The notes beneath the pieces were generated by a model, which was not told the origin of the DNA, made no database searches, and saw only the letters and a list, made by a program, of their open reading frames with translations. This document shows, in pieces, positions 34,961 through 46,690 of a stretch of 64,000 nt of DNA. Each line of letters opens with the position of its first letter. Within the stretch, counting starts at the first letter, position 1. The stretch lies in the NCBI GenBank assembly GCA_034769895.1, contig CM068372.1, positions 379,821,910 through 379,885,909 on the forward strand. Direction: 5' to 3'. This DNA comes from Magicicada septendecula (lineage: Eukaryota > Arthropoda > Insecta > Hemiptera > Cicadidae). The position numbers and the translations under genes are program-made.

Positions 34961-35305
34961 TTAAAGTGCATCCAGCAGATCATAGGCATTTTTATGGGTG
35001 GCTCTACAATATTCCGCTATGTACTCGTCGAATTCGTACGCGTCCCCGGATATGATTTCTACGTCTTCCCACGCTGACTGTGTGGGAACGTCGTCGTCAC
35101 TTTCCTGCTCTACCGGACGTACAATTGTCGGTGCCCATTGTTGCGTTGTGTTGACGGCCAACCACGGTTCCTTCCCTACCGGTTGAAATACTTTGTCAAC
35201 TGGCGTACAAATTTCTGTAGAAAAATCACTTTTCTTAAATCTAACATTTTTCTTATTTTTACCTACTTTATTGCGATACGTTTTAGCATGATTTATGGCG
35301 CTTCC
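34961..35305 (-). CDS. family 2 short downstream ORF, copy 2
   Basis: Same frame and length as 30,292-30,636, with EFDEY in place of EFEEY. Conservation of the open frame in both copies is mild support for coding, but the copies are young. Confidence 0.4.
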   Translation of the reverse strand, partial: GSAINHAKTYRNKVGKNKKNVRFKKSDFSTEICTPVDKVFQPVGKEPWLAVNTTQQWAPTIVRPVEQESDDDVPTQSAWEDVEIISGDAYEFDEYIAEYCRATHKNAYDLLDAL

Positions 35306-36861
35306 AGCCTGGAGGCGCCCGTTTCCAAGTTTTTTGGAAATTTACGATTCTTTTTCCTCTCGTTGGGGTCTTTATTACTTGGAGTATCGCTGTCTTGCTC
35401 TATTGTATCAGTTCTAGCAATCTCAACCGTTTGCATAGCTCTAATCGGGGCCCCGTCGTTACCCTTATATTGCCCTTTCGATCTAGCAATATTTTGTTTG
35501 CCTTTGTATTCAAAGGTCTTATCTGGGGGTTTTGACGATGTTTGGGGTGGAGTAGAACTAGTACTCGGTCTCTGGTCAGGTTGCTGGTATTGTTCTCGCG
35601 TATTCTGCCCTTCATTATTTCGGCGAAAATCGGGATTATAACGCCACCCACCAAAATCAAAAACCGTCTCACTTTGGGACACTAGAATGAGGAGTTCGTC
35701 TACCGTGCGAATACCCTGCGTAAATACAGCTACTCTAATGTTATGATTAAAATGGTAGGCAAGCTTCGTGACTATGTCAATCTCCGCAAATGCTGGGGTT
35801 AAATGCTTCGCGCGTTCGACCTGCTGGATTATATAATTTTCGGCGGTAATACCCATTTTCTTATCAAATCTGCCATATTCCAGTTCATTGCGCAGAAGTC
35901 GTTGGGTATGTGAGTTCCAGTACCTGCTTTCAAATTTTTGTTTGAACTCCGCGTATGTGGACACTCTATCGCGTACAATGTTATACCACTTACGCGCCGA
36001 ATCACGCATCGCGTTAACCACCCACTGTATTTTGTCTTGATCTTCTAGTCGGGAACCTACTCTAGCCATTTCACTCTCACACGCTAATAAAAATTCAATG
36101 GGGTTTTCGTTATTTTCCCCCGTAAAATACACGCGATTTTTCTCGTCGACAGGACCTTGTACCAAAATATTAGGAGCAGATCTCCTCCGTACCTCCTGTC
36201 GCACTTTCAAAATCTCGTCGTTTAACGTTTGTAAGACACTCTCTTTATTAGAGTCAATGTTAGATCGCGTCTCTAAAATTGAAGCGTCTAATTTATCTAC
36301 TCGTCGTTGCGTTTCGGTCACGTCCGCGTGAATCTTTACCTCTAGGGATTCCATTTTTTTTTAAACCTCTTGGGTTTGCTTCTCGCAGCGGCTTATGTGG
36401 TCCTTGAACCGGCCCTCCATACGTGTTACTTGTTCAATAAACGATTTTTGCATAGTGGTCTCAAAAACCTTAAACCGTTCATTGATTTTAGTATCGACCG
36501 TATTTACTCTTTCACCAAGTTCCGCGACTTTCTCCGTTAGCTCTTTATTACTCTCTTCGACTTTTTTATTGGTTTCCGCGATTTCGTCTATTTTCGCAGT
36601 TAATTCTTTACTACTTTCTTTATTACTTTGCTTAATCTCGGCTTTTATGTCAGCGTTGCTTTGATCTAATTTCTCGGTTAGACTAACTCTCTGCGCTTCG
36701 ATTTTAGAAGTTAATTCCGCTATACTGAGCTCAGCTTTGGCTGCACTCTGTTCAAATTTCGCGTTCATATTAGCGGTCAAATCCGCGTTAGCTTGTTCCG
36801 CTTTAGCCGCGTTTTGTTTAATTTCTTGTAATAACTGTTTAAGCATTTTATCAGTTTCCAT
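35293..36861 (-). pseudogene. gag: family 2 Gag, copy 2, disrupted
   Basis: Same protein as 30,624-32,192 but the A-run after QTQEV (about 36,353-36,365) has a C-to-A change creating TAA and one added A. This splits it into a 166-residue coiled-coil part (36,861-36,361) and a 353-residue part (36,354-35,293). A few residue changes elsewhere (for example LILVSQSETV for LIVVSQSVTV). Recent inactivation. Confidence 0.85.
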
Positions 36862-37072
36862 TTTAAATACACAACAATTTCAAATATAAAACAATGTAAA
36901 ATACCCAGAACAGTTTCAAATACACACAATAACTTTACTGCTGTACGAACACCAGTCACAAAACTCTTTGGGGATTCTTTAGTTGGACGCCAGCTGTTTT
37001 ATGAAGTAAAACAGCAAAGTTAGTTTTACACGTGAAAATTAAATTTAAATTTAATGAATTTAATTTTGTCGA

Positions 37073-37094
37073 GCCCCACGAGATTGGAGCGCCA
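37073..37094 (-). promoter_or_regulatory. primer-binding site, family 2 copy 2
   Basis: Identical to the copy 1 PBS at 32,404-32,425, two bases from LTR 3. Confidence 0.6.
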
Positions 37095-37096
37095 TT

Positions 37097-39106
37097 TATA
37101 ACTCTACTTCTATGCGTTATTGTAGTGTCGTGTTGTGTGTGAGTACCTACCTGCTGTCTGATCTTGCAGATTCTTCCGACTAGGGCGTGTGGATTTTGGA
37201 TTTGAAGTTCGCAAGCTAGTAATCTCAAATTTATTACAACAACACACAAAATAGGTTACTTTAAAGGGGGAGAGTTTTGTGAGACTGGTAGGCTTTATCG
37301 TACAACAATAAAACACTGTTATATGGGGTAATAAAACGTTGTTTATTACACCAACAACACACAAGAATAGAATAGTTATTATATTATGAATTTCTTACAG
37401 TCTAAACAATGAATCAATGTTTTTCGATTGGTCAATAGTTGAAATCAACTGAACTCGTTCTTTGGCGAGTTAATTGCAATTTAAATTTTAATTTATTAAT
37501 TGATTTAATCTAATTAAATTTCTTTAATTAAATTGAATTTAAATGTTCATGAAACAAAATATAAAACTCTGAAGTTAATTAGAATAATTAACTAAAATAA
37601 ATTAGACGTGACAGTCTAGTTCACGTTATTTCATTTCTAGTGATTCTACTTCTGGTATACTGCAGTATGATCTAAGATTAGATTGTCAGTTAAGATTTGT
37701 ATAGCGCTTTTATACTACTTCTATTTCTTAACTATAACTTACTAATGACTTAAACTGCTATACAGATTATCACAACGAATTTACTTTTTAATTACTAGAG
37801 TCTTTGCTTTTTGTTTGGCACCTGAATTATTTGAATTACAATGTTTTAATTGAAAAATAGAAAATTTGATCTGAAAAATAAATAAGTGGATTTTGCTTTC
37901 CTGTTACTGAAGAGGATGTCGTCCCGATTTGTCCCTAGTCGATTCGAGTCCTTGGTTAGAGAAAGTAATCTGCTTAGAACTGCTGGATTCGGTCGTGGAG
38001 TTCAAAATTTGGCAACACTCTGCTTCCTTGCTGTTTGTGAATATTTTAACATCTGCTGCTGTCCGCTGGAACTGCTTCCTGTCCCTCGTCGATTCGCACG
38101 TTGCACGTCAGCGTGTGTGTGTGTGCTTCGTTCGGGTGGTCGCTCTGCTCGTCAGCTGTTCACCAATGATTTAGACGGCCTCTCTGCTGTATTCTTGAAG
38201 TCTGGTCTTGAAGTCTGGTGGATCTCTTGCGTGCTTATGACTAACTGGTAGTACACAATAAGCTTAGTTGATGTACTGAAGAGTATCTCGCCTTTACGCA
38301 ACAATTACGAGCTATACAGATGATCTGTACTTAGTGTGTTCGTAATTGCGTGTATGTTGACCACGTAGAGTCTTCTTGTTGATCTTCACCACTTTGGTTA
38401 CTAGACGATCGAAGGACTACGTCTTAACTTCGTGAGTACTGGCAAAAGAGTGATCTTTCAGCGTGAAAACACCTCGCTGGCCGGGGTTCGCGTCAAATGA
38501 TTTCATTGGCTGGCACACTCTCCCTACTACATAAAATTTGAATTCCCTTGGTCCATGAGAATGAAGTTAGGTTCCCACAGACGGAGAATTGATATTATTT
38601 CTAATATTACTATGAGCGGAACTAATTTTGTCGCTCCGGATTTCCTGTGCTTATTTAATTTTGCAATAACTTGGTCGCAAACCAAGTTGTGTGAAATCTA
38701 AAATATACAATCTGTCAGAAATTATTATCTTTATAACATACTAAAATCTCATTACTGTAACTCTATTTTTACAGAAGTTATTCAATTATATTTAATTAAC
38801 TCTTTCATTTGTTAATTATGTCGCGTAAAATTTGCACACGTCATTATTAATATTTCGGTAAACATTTTGGCTATGTAGGATTTCGCCTTTATTTATTAGT
38901 TTCCGAGATATTAATAATTAACAGTTTGGGTGTGGTCGCTCCCTAGTACAGCGAACTGATTACATAATGACCACGTGTGCGTTGCTTTACAAAGCATTAT
39001 TTTCAATGCTCTATATTCAACTGGAGTTTTGACTGTTCTATTTTATTTAAATATGCTTTCAGTATGCGGTAAACATATAACCCCAAATAGTTAATATTTG
39101 GTGCTG

Positions 39107-39111
<5 letters not shown>
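37097..39111 (-). repeat. family 2 LTR 3 (5' LTR of copy 2)
   Basis: Ends in GCTGTTATA and passes directly into a 45-bp (AT)n tract. Keeps the 12-bp duplication near 38,205. Confidence 0.87.

Positions 39112-39156
<45 letters not shown>
39112..39156. repeat. (AT)n tract
   Basis: About 22 AT units between array 2 and the LTR-like block. Confidence 0.9.
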
Positions 39157-39159
<3 letters not shown>

Positions 39160-42100
39160 ACAAATTAGATAATTTAAATTTGTTGTTTGATAAAAAAAAA
39201 TTTTATTTATTATTATTATTATTTTAATTAATTTAATATTATTTATTTTAAAATGTTTCGTGGTGTTTCGAAATTCTTATTATTTGTTTTAAACGAATTA
39301 TATCCTTTTCTGAATTTGGAATTCTTTTACCAGTTAATAGGATTGTCTCCAGGAACAATCGATTGGTGAACTTTCCTTATTTGCAGGTTATCTTCCTTTA
39401 AAGATGTGAAATTCTGGTATTTAAGTCTCAACTAAGATGATATATTATGTTAGTTATAATTTAGGAATAAATAGGATTCAATTTTATAATATTTAAGGAA
39501 TTTTATTAACAAATAATAATATAATCGATATTCTATCGATTGATTAATCGACTCTCTCAGGGTATATCAATAGATTGTACAATTATTTATTATCGGGTTC
39601 TTTAAACAGTTATTTTATATATAGTCAGAGAAAAAGGGCATAGTATTGAAAGTGTAACATTACAAAATATAATCTTATTAATTAAAATTCATTTATAACT
39701 TTCAATATATAATAGTAAGTAAAGAATTTTTAGAACCGTGAAGATTTACTGGCAGTGTCGCTTGGAATTGTGGGAAGTCAAAGATGGCCGTTCCGTGTTC
39801 AGATGTAATTGACGAAATGCACCTCGCTGATTCTGCTTCCAATAAAGGCTGCTTTTCCTATGATTTCTCGTTCCTGCAGCTGCGATTATTCTTTCTGGTG
39901 TTAGTGGAGTGGTCCTGGTGAAGTGTTTGTGGTTCCCTTCGATAAAATGTGTTGGATTAAGTTATATTTCACTTTAGTCTATTAGGTCGATAATTGCACT
40001 GTTCGTTTCGTTATGTGGAATTAATGGTTTAATCGTTTAAATTGTGTATTCACTTGTTTTCTGTTCTGTTTTAAGTTAATTTAATGTTTGTAGGTGTTAG
40101 TTTCACTGAAGTTAAGGTTTAAATGAACTTTTACAAAACTCGCGTTTTTCGCAGTAGACTAGGCTTGTCGAATGAACGCCATTTATGTCTTCACTATTAG
40201 GTTAATATTTTAGTAAGAGCTCGTCTTAAGTGTACTTCACAACGTCTAGTAATTAACTAACTCATTTCCTTCGTCTTCTACTAAAGTCTTAGCCAATTTA
40301 ATATTAGCAATCCATTGTTTCAAAACTTTCTAGCTTCTGTTACATTTAAAATTTTTACATTACACTACTGAATATATTTTTGCTATTATTTAAATTTATT
40401 AAATACTAAATACATAATCTTCTTCTTCAGTTCATTCTGCTTGATTTGATACCAAATAAGATAGTTTTACTAAGTTTTTATCTAAAATGCTATATTTACT
40501 TCATTTTGAAAATTGTAAGTCTTAAAATTTACTTCCTGTCCTTCTCACACTGTTTGCCATTTTATATGTTATATTTATGATTGTATTAAATCTCAAATTG
40601 ACATAAAAGGTTTATCTTTCCTTAATTTCTTGTAATTTGATTAATTGGTTATCTTTTTAAATATTATACATTAATTTGTGACCCCCTCTTTGAATTTTCA
40701 GTTTTTACATTTGCATTTTTAACAATAATTCTTACTATCTTTTGCAATATCTTTCTTAATTATAGTTCCAGTTATATGACTCTATGACTGATTTACCTTA
40801 TATAAATTCCATCAGTTTAACTATTTTTCTGTACTTAATTCATCAATTATAATGCTGTTTAGATTTACCATTTGGCCTAGATTTTAACTGTTTTTACATA
40901 CAAAGTTTTTAAATAATACATCTGTTTATACCCTTTCTGACTTTCTATTCTAATATAATATTGATTAACATTTCCTTGTTTTAACAAAAGAACATTTAGT
41001 ATATAATTTATACTATTAATTTATAACACATAATTGAAATTAACAATGGTATTTGATCTCAGACATTTTAAGCTGGATTAACTATTCTTAAAACATAATA
41101 AACATTTTCATAATAAAAGAAATCATAAAGAAAGAGAGAGATATCATAAAGAAAGAGATTATAAGAGAGTATAATGGTATTTAACTCTGATATTTCAGTA
41201 ATGAGTTATCTGAACTTATTCTAAACAAAACATATCTGTCCTTCCATCGTTTACACTATTTCTTGTACTAGTTTCATTTTCAGTCTTGGCTTTTTTTGTT
41301 TGATTTTTTAGGGTAATGATTCTTGGTCACTTCACTTTTTATATGGCCTGCTCTTGTTTTATTTACTGTCATTCTAATGAATGTTGTATATAAAGAGTGG
41401 CAGTTATTATTTAGAAACACTTGTATTATTTGTCATTATAATACTCTATTTAATATTATTCATTGACATAATATAAACACTTTAAAGTTGTACAATTTCA
41501 CAATTTACTCAGTTTATGAACTCCAATATTGACACATTAGGTTTATTTAATATAACATAAAAACTTGCACTGGTCCCCTTTTTATTCTTTGATTTTATTT
41601 CGAATTAGTTTTATAGTTTTTTTTTAAATCAAGAAGTTTGTCTATAGAGGATAACGAAGGTTTGTTTTTTGCATTATATAATTAATTCACATCGGTTCAC
41701 TTTCAATTCTACTTTATACACTTTTGGTTTCTATCTATTTTACATGGTTTTCTAAATTTGGGTTTTTTGTTATACTTTCATTGGTCATTATTTTTATTAC
41801 TTTCTTTTGAGGTTTTGTTTTGGTTTCGTATAAGAGCACTCCTTCTTCTTGTGGATGTTGTCTTGTTCTGGTTTCTTCATTAATTACTCCTATTCTCCTT
41901 GTTCCTTATAAAAGTATCACCTTTTATGGTGGATGTGGTCTTGTTCTGGGTTTCTTCCTTACTTACTCCTATCCTACCTGGGTATTACTTTACTTTATTT
42001 TTTGTTTTGAAGTTTATTTTGATTACTCATCACTCATTATAATATTGGTTTTAATGAATCTCTTACTTCAATCTATGATTGTGCTTTACGGTGGTTCTTA

Positions 42101-42197
42101 ATTAATTTTTAATGTTGCTTTCTTGGATTTAAAATGTTTTTATTTTATTTTATGATCTTTCTCTCCATTCAGAACTATGGGCATTATCTGTCATGCT

Positions 42198-42200
<3 letters not shown>
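39157..42200 (-). mobile_element. LTR-like 3.0 kb block between (AT)n tracts
   Basis: On the minus strand it starts TGTAGCATGACAG and ends TTTGTTACTA against (AT)n. The start resembles the TGTAGCA start of the family 3 LTR at 47,845, but the body is not the same sequence. It is non-coding, with one GC-richer zone at 39,740-39,970 placed like the U5 zones of other LTRs here. Probably a solo LTR of an unlisted family. Internal scraps at 41,820-42,101 are a low-complexity ORF, not a gene. Confidence 0.4.

Positions 42201-42242
<42 letters not shown>
42201..42242. repeat. (AT)n tract
   Basis: About 20 AT units between the LTR-like block and the solo LTR. Confidence 0.9.
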
Positions 42243-42247
<5 letters not shown>

Positions 42248-44271
42248 CAGCACCAAATATTGATTATTTGGGGTTATATGTTGCCCGCAAACTGAAAGCA
42301 TATTTAAATAAAGTATAACAGTCAAAACTACATTTGAATGTAGAGCGTTGAAAATAATGCTTAGTAAAGCGACGCACATGTGGTCATTATGTAATCAGCT
42401 CGCTGTACAAGGAGCGGCCACACCCAATCTGTTAATTATTAATATCTCAGAAACTAAGAAATGAATTAAGGCGAAATCCAAGATAGCCAAAATGTTTACC
42501 GAATATTAATAATGACGTGTGCAAATTTTACGCAATATAATTAACAAATGAAAGAGTTAATTAAATATAATTGAATAACTTCTGTAAAAATAGAGTTACA
42601 TTAATGAGATTTTAGTATGGTATAAAGATAATAATTTCTGACAGATTGTATATTTTAGATTTCACACAACTTGGTTTGCAACCAAGTTATTGCAAAATCA
42701 AATAAGCACAGGAAATCCGGCCCGACAAATTGGTTCCGCCGGATAATCATAATAAGAATATTAGAAATAATATTAATTCTCCGTCTGTGGGAACCTAACT
42801 TCATTCTCACGGACCAAGGGAATTCAAATTTTATGTAGTAGGGAGAGTGTGTCAGCCAATCAAATCACTTGACGCGAACCCCGACCAGCGTGGTGTTTTC
42901 AGGCTGAAACATCACTCTTCTGCCAGTACTCACGAAGTTAAGACGTAATTCTTCGATCGTCTAGTAACCATAGTGGTGAAGATCAACAAGAAGACTCTAC
43001 GTGGTCAACATACACGCAATTACGAACACAGTAATCACAGATCAACTGTATAGCTCGGAATTGTGGCGTAAAGGCGAGATACTCTTCAGTACATCAACCA
43101 AGCTTATTGTGTACTACCAGTTAGTCATAAGCACGCAAGAGATCCACCAGACTTCAAGACCAGACTTCAAGAATACAGCAGAGAGGCCGTCTAAATCATT
43201 GGTGAACAGCTGACGAGCAGAGCTACCACTCGAACGAAGCACACACACACACGCTGACGTGCGACGTGCGAATCGACGAGGGACAGGAACCAGTTCCAGC
43301 AGACAGCCGCAGACGTTAAAATATTCACAAACAGCAAGGAAGCAGAGTGTTGCCGAAATTTGAACTCCACGACCGAATCCAGCAGCTCTAAGCAGATTAC
43401 TTTCTCTAGCGAAGGACTCGAATCGACGAGGAAAAATCGGAACGACATCCTCTTCAATAACAGGAAAGCAAAATCCACTTATTTATTTCTCAACATTAAA
43501 TTTTCTATTTTTCATTTTAAAACATTGTAAATTCAAATAATTCAGGTGCCATACAAAAATCAAAGACTCTAGTAATTAAGAATAAATTCGTTGTGATAAT
43601 CTGTATTGCAGTTTAAGTCATTAGTATGCTATAGTTAAGAAATAGAAGTAGTATAAAAGCGCTATACAAATCTTAACTAACAATCTAATTATTAGTTCAT
43701 ACTGCAGTATAACAGAACTCGAAACGCTAGAAATGAAATAACGTAAACTAGACTGTCACGTCTAATTTATTTTAGTTAATTATTCTAATTAACTTCAGAG
43801 TTTTCTATTTTGGTTCATGAACATTTAAATTCAATTTAGTAAAAGAAATTTAAGCAAATCAAATCAATTAATTAATTAAAATTTAAATTGCAATTAACTC
43901 GCCAAAGAAGGAGTTTAGTTTCTTTTTAATTATTAACCAATCGAAAAACATTGATTCATTGTTTAGACTGTAAGAAAGTGATAATATAATAACCATTTAT
44001 TTCTTGTGTGTTGTTGGAGTAATAAACAACGTTTTATTATCCCATATAACAGTGTTTTATTGTTGTACGCTAAAGCCTACCAGTCTCACAAAACTCTCCC
44101 CCTTTAAAGTAACCTATTTTGTGTGTTGTTGCAATAAATTTGAGATTACTAGCTTGCGAACTTCAAATCCAAAATCCACACGCCCTAGCCGGAAGAATCC
44201 GCAAGATCGGACAGCAGGTAGGTACTCATACACAACACGACACAACAATAACGCATATAAATAGAGTTATA
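42243..44271 (+). mobile_element. solo family 2 LTR, opposite orientation
   Basis: Starts TATAACAGCACC and ends AGAGTTATA with (AT)n on both sides, so it is a complete LTR with no internal region. More diverged from LTRs 1-3 than they are from one another (substitutions every few tens of bases), hence older. TATA box GTATAAAAGC at 43,651. It makes a 2-kb inverted repeat with LTR 3, spaced by 3.1 kb. Confidence 0.87.
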
Positions 44272-44997
44272 ATATATATATATATATTTCAACAGTAGGC
44301 CTACAACCATGTACGGTACTGTGCATTGCCAAAATAATTTAAATGAATAACAGAAATAAATAAATATGGAATAGACATGATTCAGATTGCAAGCTGGGTT
44401 GTTTAAAAAAAATAGGGAACGCACAATTCATGCATGGACACGCATACCTGGCCCACCTGTCGCTAGCGTTGTGCACACGTGTATTTTGTTTGTGTGTGTG
44501 AAGCCTGTCCGTTCCTGAACTGTAACCAACCCTTTTCAAGTAGGATAGTTTTTATGTTTTATTTTAATTATAAGAAAAATATGTACGATATGGTAAAACA
44601 AAAGACACCAAAGTGTATAGAAATTAAAGGTGAACAAAGGGTTAAAAGACCGTGCCAAAGTGACGGGAAGTGCAATTAATACACGTAAAAAGTGAATAGC
44701 TCTTTTTGTAATTGCAATAAAGAAGTGTAATTTACGTATAGTAAACATATAAAAATTAGCGATCGATTGAGCATCGAGTGGTTGAAACAGACTTCGTAAT
44801 TCACGAAGATAGGGCGAAATTATTGAATTTAACCAGAGTGAGGGAAAAGACGCTTCGACAAACTCTGACATGTTGAAAATTGTTCAGACCTGAGCTTTTG
44901 CACGACCTGGCTATAAATACCAGGTCGCGCTAATAAAGTTTCTTCTTCTCTATTCAACCGTTGCCACAGGAGGCTATGTCAGTCAGAGACGCTATTT
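44272..44997. other. unassigned stretch with promoter-like hairpin
   Basis: Begins with a short (AT)n. No gene supported. A TATA-like sequence in a hairpin lies at 44,903-44,927 and AATAAAG follows at 44,932, the compact layout of an LTR or other retroelement promoter. Confidence 0.4.
44903..44927 (+). promoter_or_regulatory. TATA box in the loop of a perfect 8-bp stem
   Basis: CGACCTGG, CTATAAATA, CCAGGTCG: perfect inverted repeat with TATAAAT in the loop, followed by an AATAAA-type signal. Confidence 0.45.
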
Positions 44998-44999
44998 TA

Positions 45000-45240
45000 A
45001 ATCTAGAGTAAGAGTCACAGGACGAACTGGAAGTCCAACCAGAGCAACAGAGCACATACGAGAAGTTCTATGGACACACCTGCAGCATATGATGTGAGGC
45101 GAGACCATTATTAAACAGCTCATGCTGTGGAATCCGGGAAGAGGACCCGAGGACGAGGACTGAGTACCAAAGGAGGACATACGGATGATTAACCACGTCA
45201 AACGAGGTGATGAAAAACCATAGTAAAATAAAGACATTTG
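45000..45240 (+). pseudogene. LINE reverse-transcriptase tail fossil
   Basis: Reads IIKQLMLWNPGRG in one frame, then RTRGRGLSTKGGHTDD in the next, matching the PKQLL.W.P.RG.RTRGR......DD tail of insect non-LTR elements. Stops and a shift present. Confidence 0.5.
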
Positions 45241-45452
45241 AAAGACACTAATTAAAGTTAGAATGCAAGACATTCTAACATTTAATTAAAATAACTAAAT
45301 TGTACATAAGTATAAAGGCAGAGTGTAATTTAGAATAACATCTCTTGTATAAAATTTAGTAAATGAGAGTAACGTAAATGATATAAGAGAAATATTTGAT
45401 TTTAATTAAAGTAATTAATAAAGTCTTTGTTGATAAAGGAGAATGCACATTT

Positions 45453-45669
45453 TAGCGCAACGAAGTTTTTACCTTGTTCTACAAAATAAGATAATATATG
45501 AAAGGAAGGGAAGAAGTCATCTAGAAGGAATAATATCAACTTAAATAAAAATCAACAGAAAAGTATTTACAATTATAAACAAAAGAACTTGACAGAACCA
45601 GAAAGGTCAATTCAAAGAAATTATATGTAGTCAAATCGTAGCCATAAAGTGTTGAAAAATAAATAATAA
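45453..45669 (+). repeat. family 3 5' LTR fragment
   Basis: Near-identical to the first 217 bases of the family 3 LTR at 47,845. It then jumps to the integrase at an AATAATAA microhomology, so the rest of the LTR, leader, gag and most of pol are deleted. Confidence 0.8.
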
Positions 45670-45699
45670 TATGGCGGACGCCATCGTTATAAATATATC

Positions 45700-46443
45700 A
45701 TAATAATGATGGACCATTTTACGAAATTCATAAAATTATATCCTGTGAACCGAGCAACTACTTTAAAGGTTTCGGAAGTAATTATAAATCAATATCTTCC
45801 TGAGGTAGGAAAACCTATATCAATAATTACAGACCACGGGACCCAATTTAAGGGTAAAAGATGTAAGGATACGTTATTGGCACTCGAAATAAAAACCTAT
45901 AAAACATCTGTTTACCACCCAAACAGTAATCCAGCAGAGAGAGTGTTGAGAGAGGTAGGTAGAATACTCAGAACATACTGCCACCATCAACAGAAAAAGT
46001 GGCAGGAATACCTATCAGCCACCGAAGAATTTCTCAATCTAGCACATCACCCAGCTATAGGAATTACCCCATATACGGCAATGCATGAGAAACCCCCCCC
46101 CCCGAGCAATACAAAAAGTTATTGAATTTCCGACACACCAGGAATATAAATTTAATCAGATAAGATTTTATAATAAAGTAGCCGAGGACCAGGAAAGGCG
46201 AATTAACAAATATAAGAAATCAGCTAAAAAAGTACTAAAATACCAAATTGGAGAAAAGGTGTTGCTTAAAAACTGGGAACTACCGAGTACTATGGAAGGA
46301 ATTACTAAAAAACTATTACTGTTGTATACGGGATCATACGTGATTACTAAGGACAATAAAAATAACACGTACGAATTGAAGGAGATTAATTCACCAAGGA
46401 TAAAAGGTACCTATAACCAATTATCAATAAAAAAAATATTTTG
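45700..46443 (+). pseudogene. Gypsy family 3 integrase, 5'-truncated and frameshifted
   Basis: Open frames 45,706-46,125 and 46,085-46,444 are one Ty3/Gypsy integrase. MMDHFTKFIKLYP starts just after where the first catalytic Asp (VD..GP) should be, so that residue is deleted; D43 (IITDHGTQF) and E78 (NPAERVLRE) remain with 35-residue spacing. An 11-C run at 46,093-46,103 shifts the frame. The C-terminal part has the GPY-type motif LYTGSYVI and ends in a basic tail. No zinc-binding domain. Different family from the integrases at 5.4 and 14.7 kb. Confidence 0.85.
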
Positions 46444-46690
46444 ATGGATAAAAAATCATAAAAATTCTAAAACGAGTAAGGACATCTTACAGATTATCTA
46501 GGAGAAAATATTTTGAATCGAATAAATAAAAAATCATAAAAAATTCTAAAAGGCGTAAGGACATCTTACATAGTATCTAGAAGAAGATATTTTGAATAAA
46601 TAAATACCACCTAAATTCGAAGAATAAATAAGGACATCTTATAGTTAATATCAAGGAAATTATTTTAAATAAAATGAGAAGGGAAAATAA
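46444..46690 (+). repeat. three degenerate ~85-bp tandem repeats
   Basis: Units share AAAAAATCATAAAAATTCTA, TAAGGACATCTTA and a TATTTTGAAT box; the third is more diverged. They lie in the family 3 3' UTR directly after the integrase stop. Confidence 0.75.

Larger units (their letters stand above)
27746..39111 (-). mobile_element. Gypsy family 2 tandem array (LTR-int-LTR-int-LTR)
   Basis: LTRs at 27,746-29,760, 32,428-34,429 and 37,097-39,111 alternate with two 2,667-bp internal regions. LTR ends are TATAAC...GTTATA, and (AT)n flanks the array on both sides. Internal regions hold a Gag ORF, a short downstream ORF, PBS and polypurine tract, but no protease, reverse transcriptase, RNase H or integrase. 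A Gag-only, non-autonomous family that must be copied by enzymes from elsewhere. LTRs are near-identical by eye, so the array is young. Confidence 0.85.

Noticed and set aside
41820..42101. 93-residue hydrophobic ORF
   Set aside because: Low-complexity AT-rich sequence inside the LTR-like block, no supporting signals.
46444..46690. Possible CRISPR-like array
   Set aside because: Units are ~85 bp, degenerate and adjoining without spacers, inside a retroelement UTR of a eukaryotic genome.
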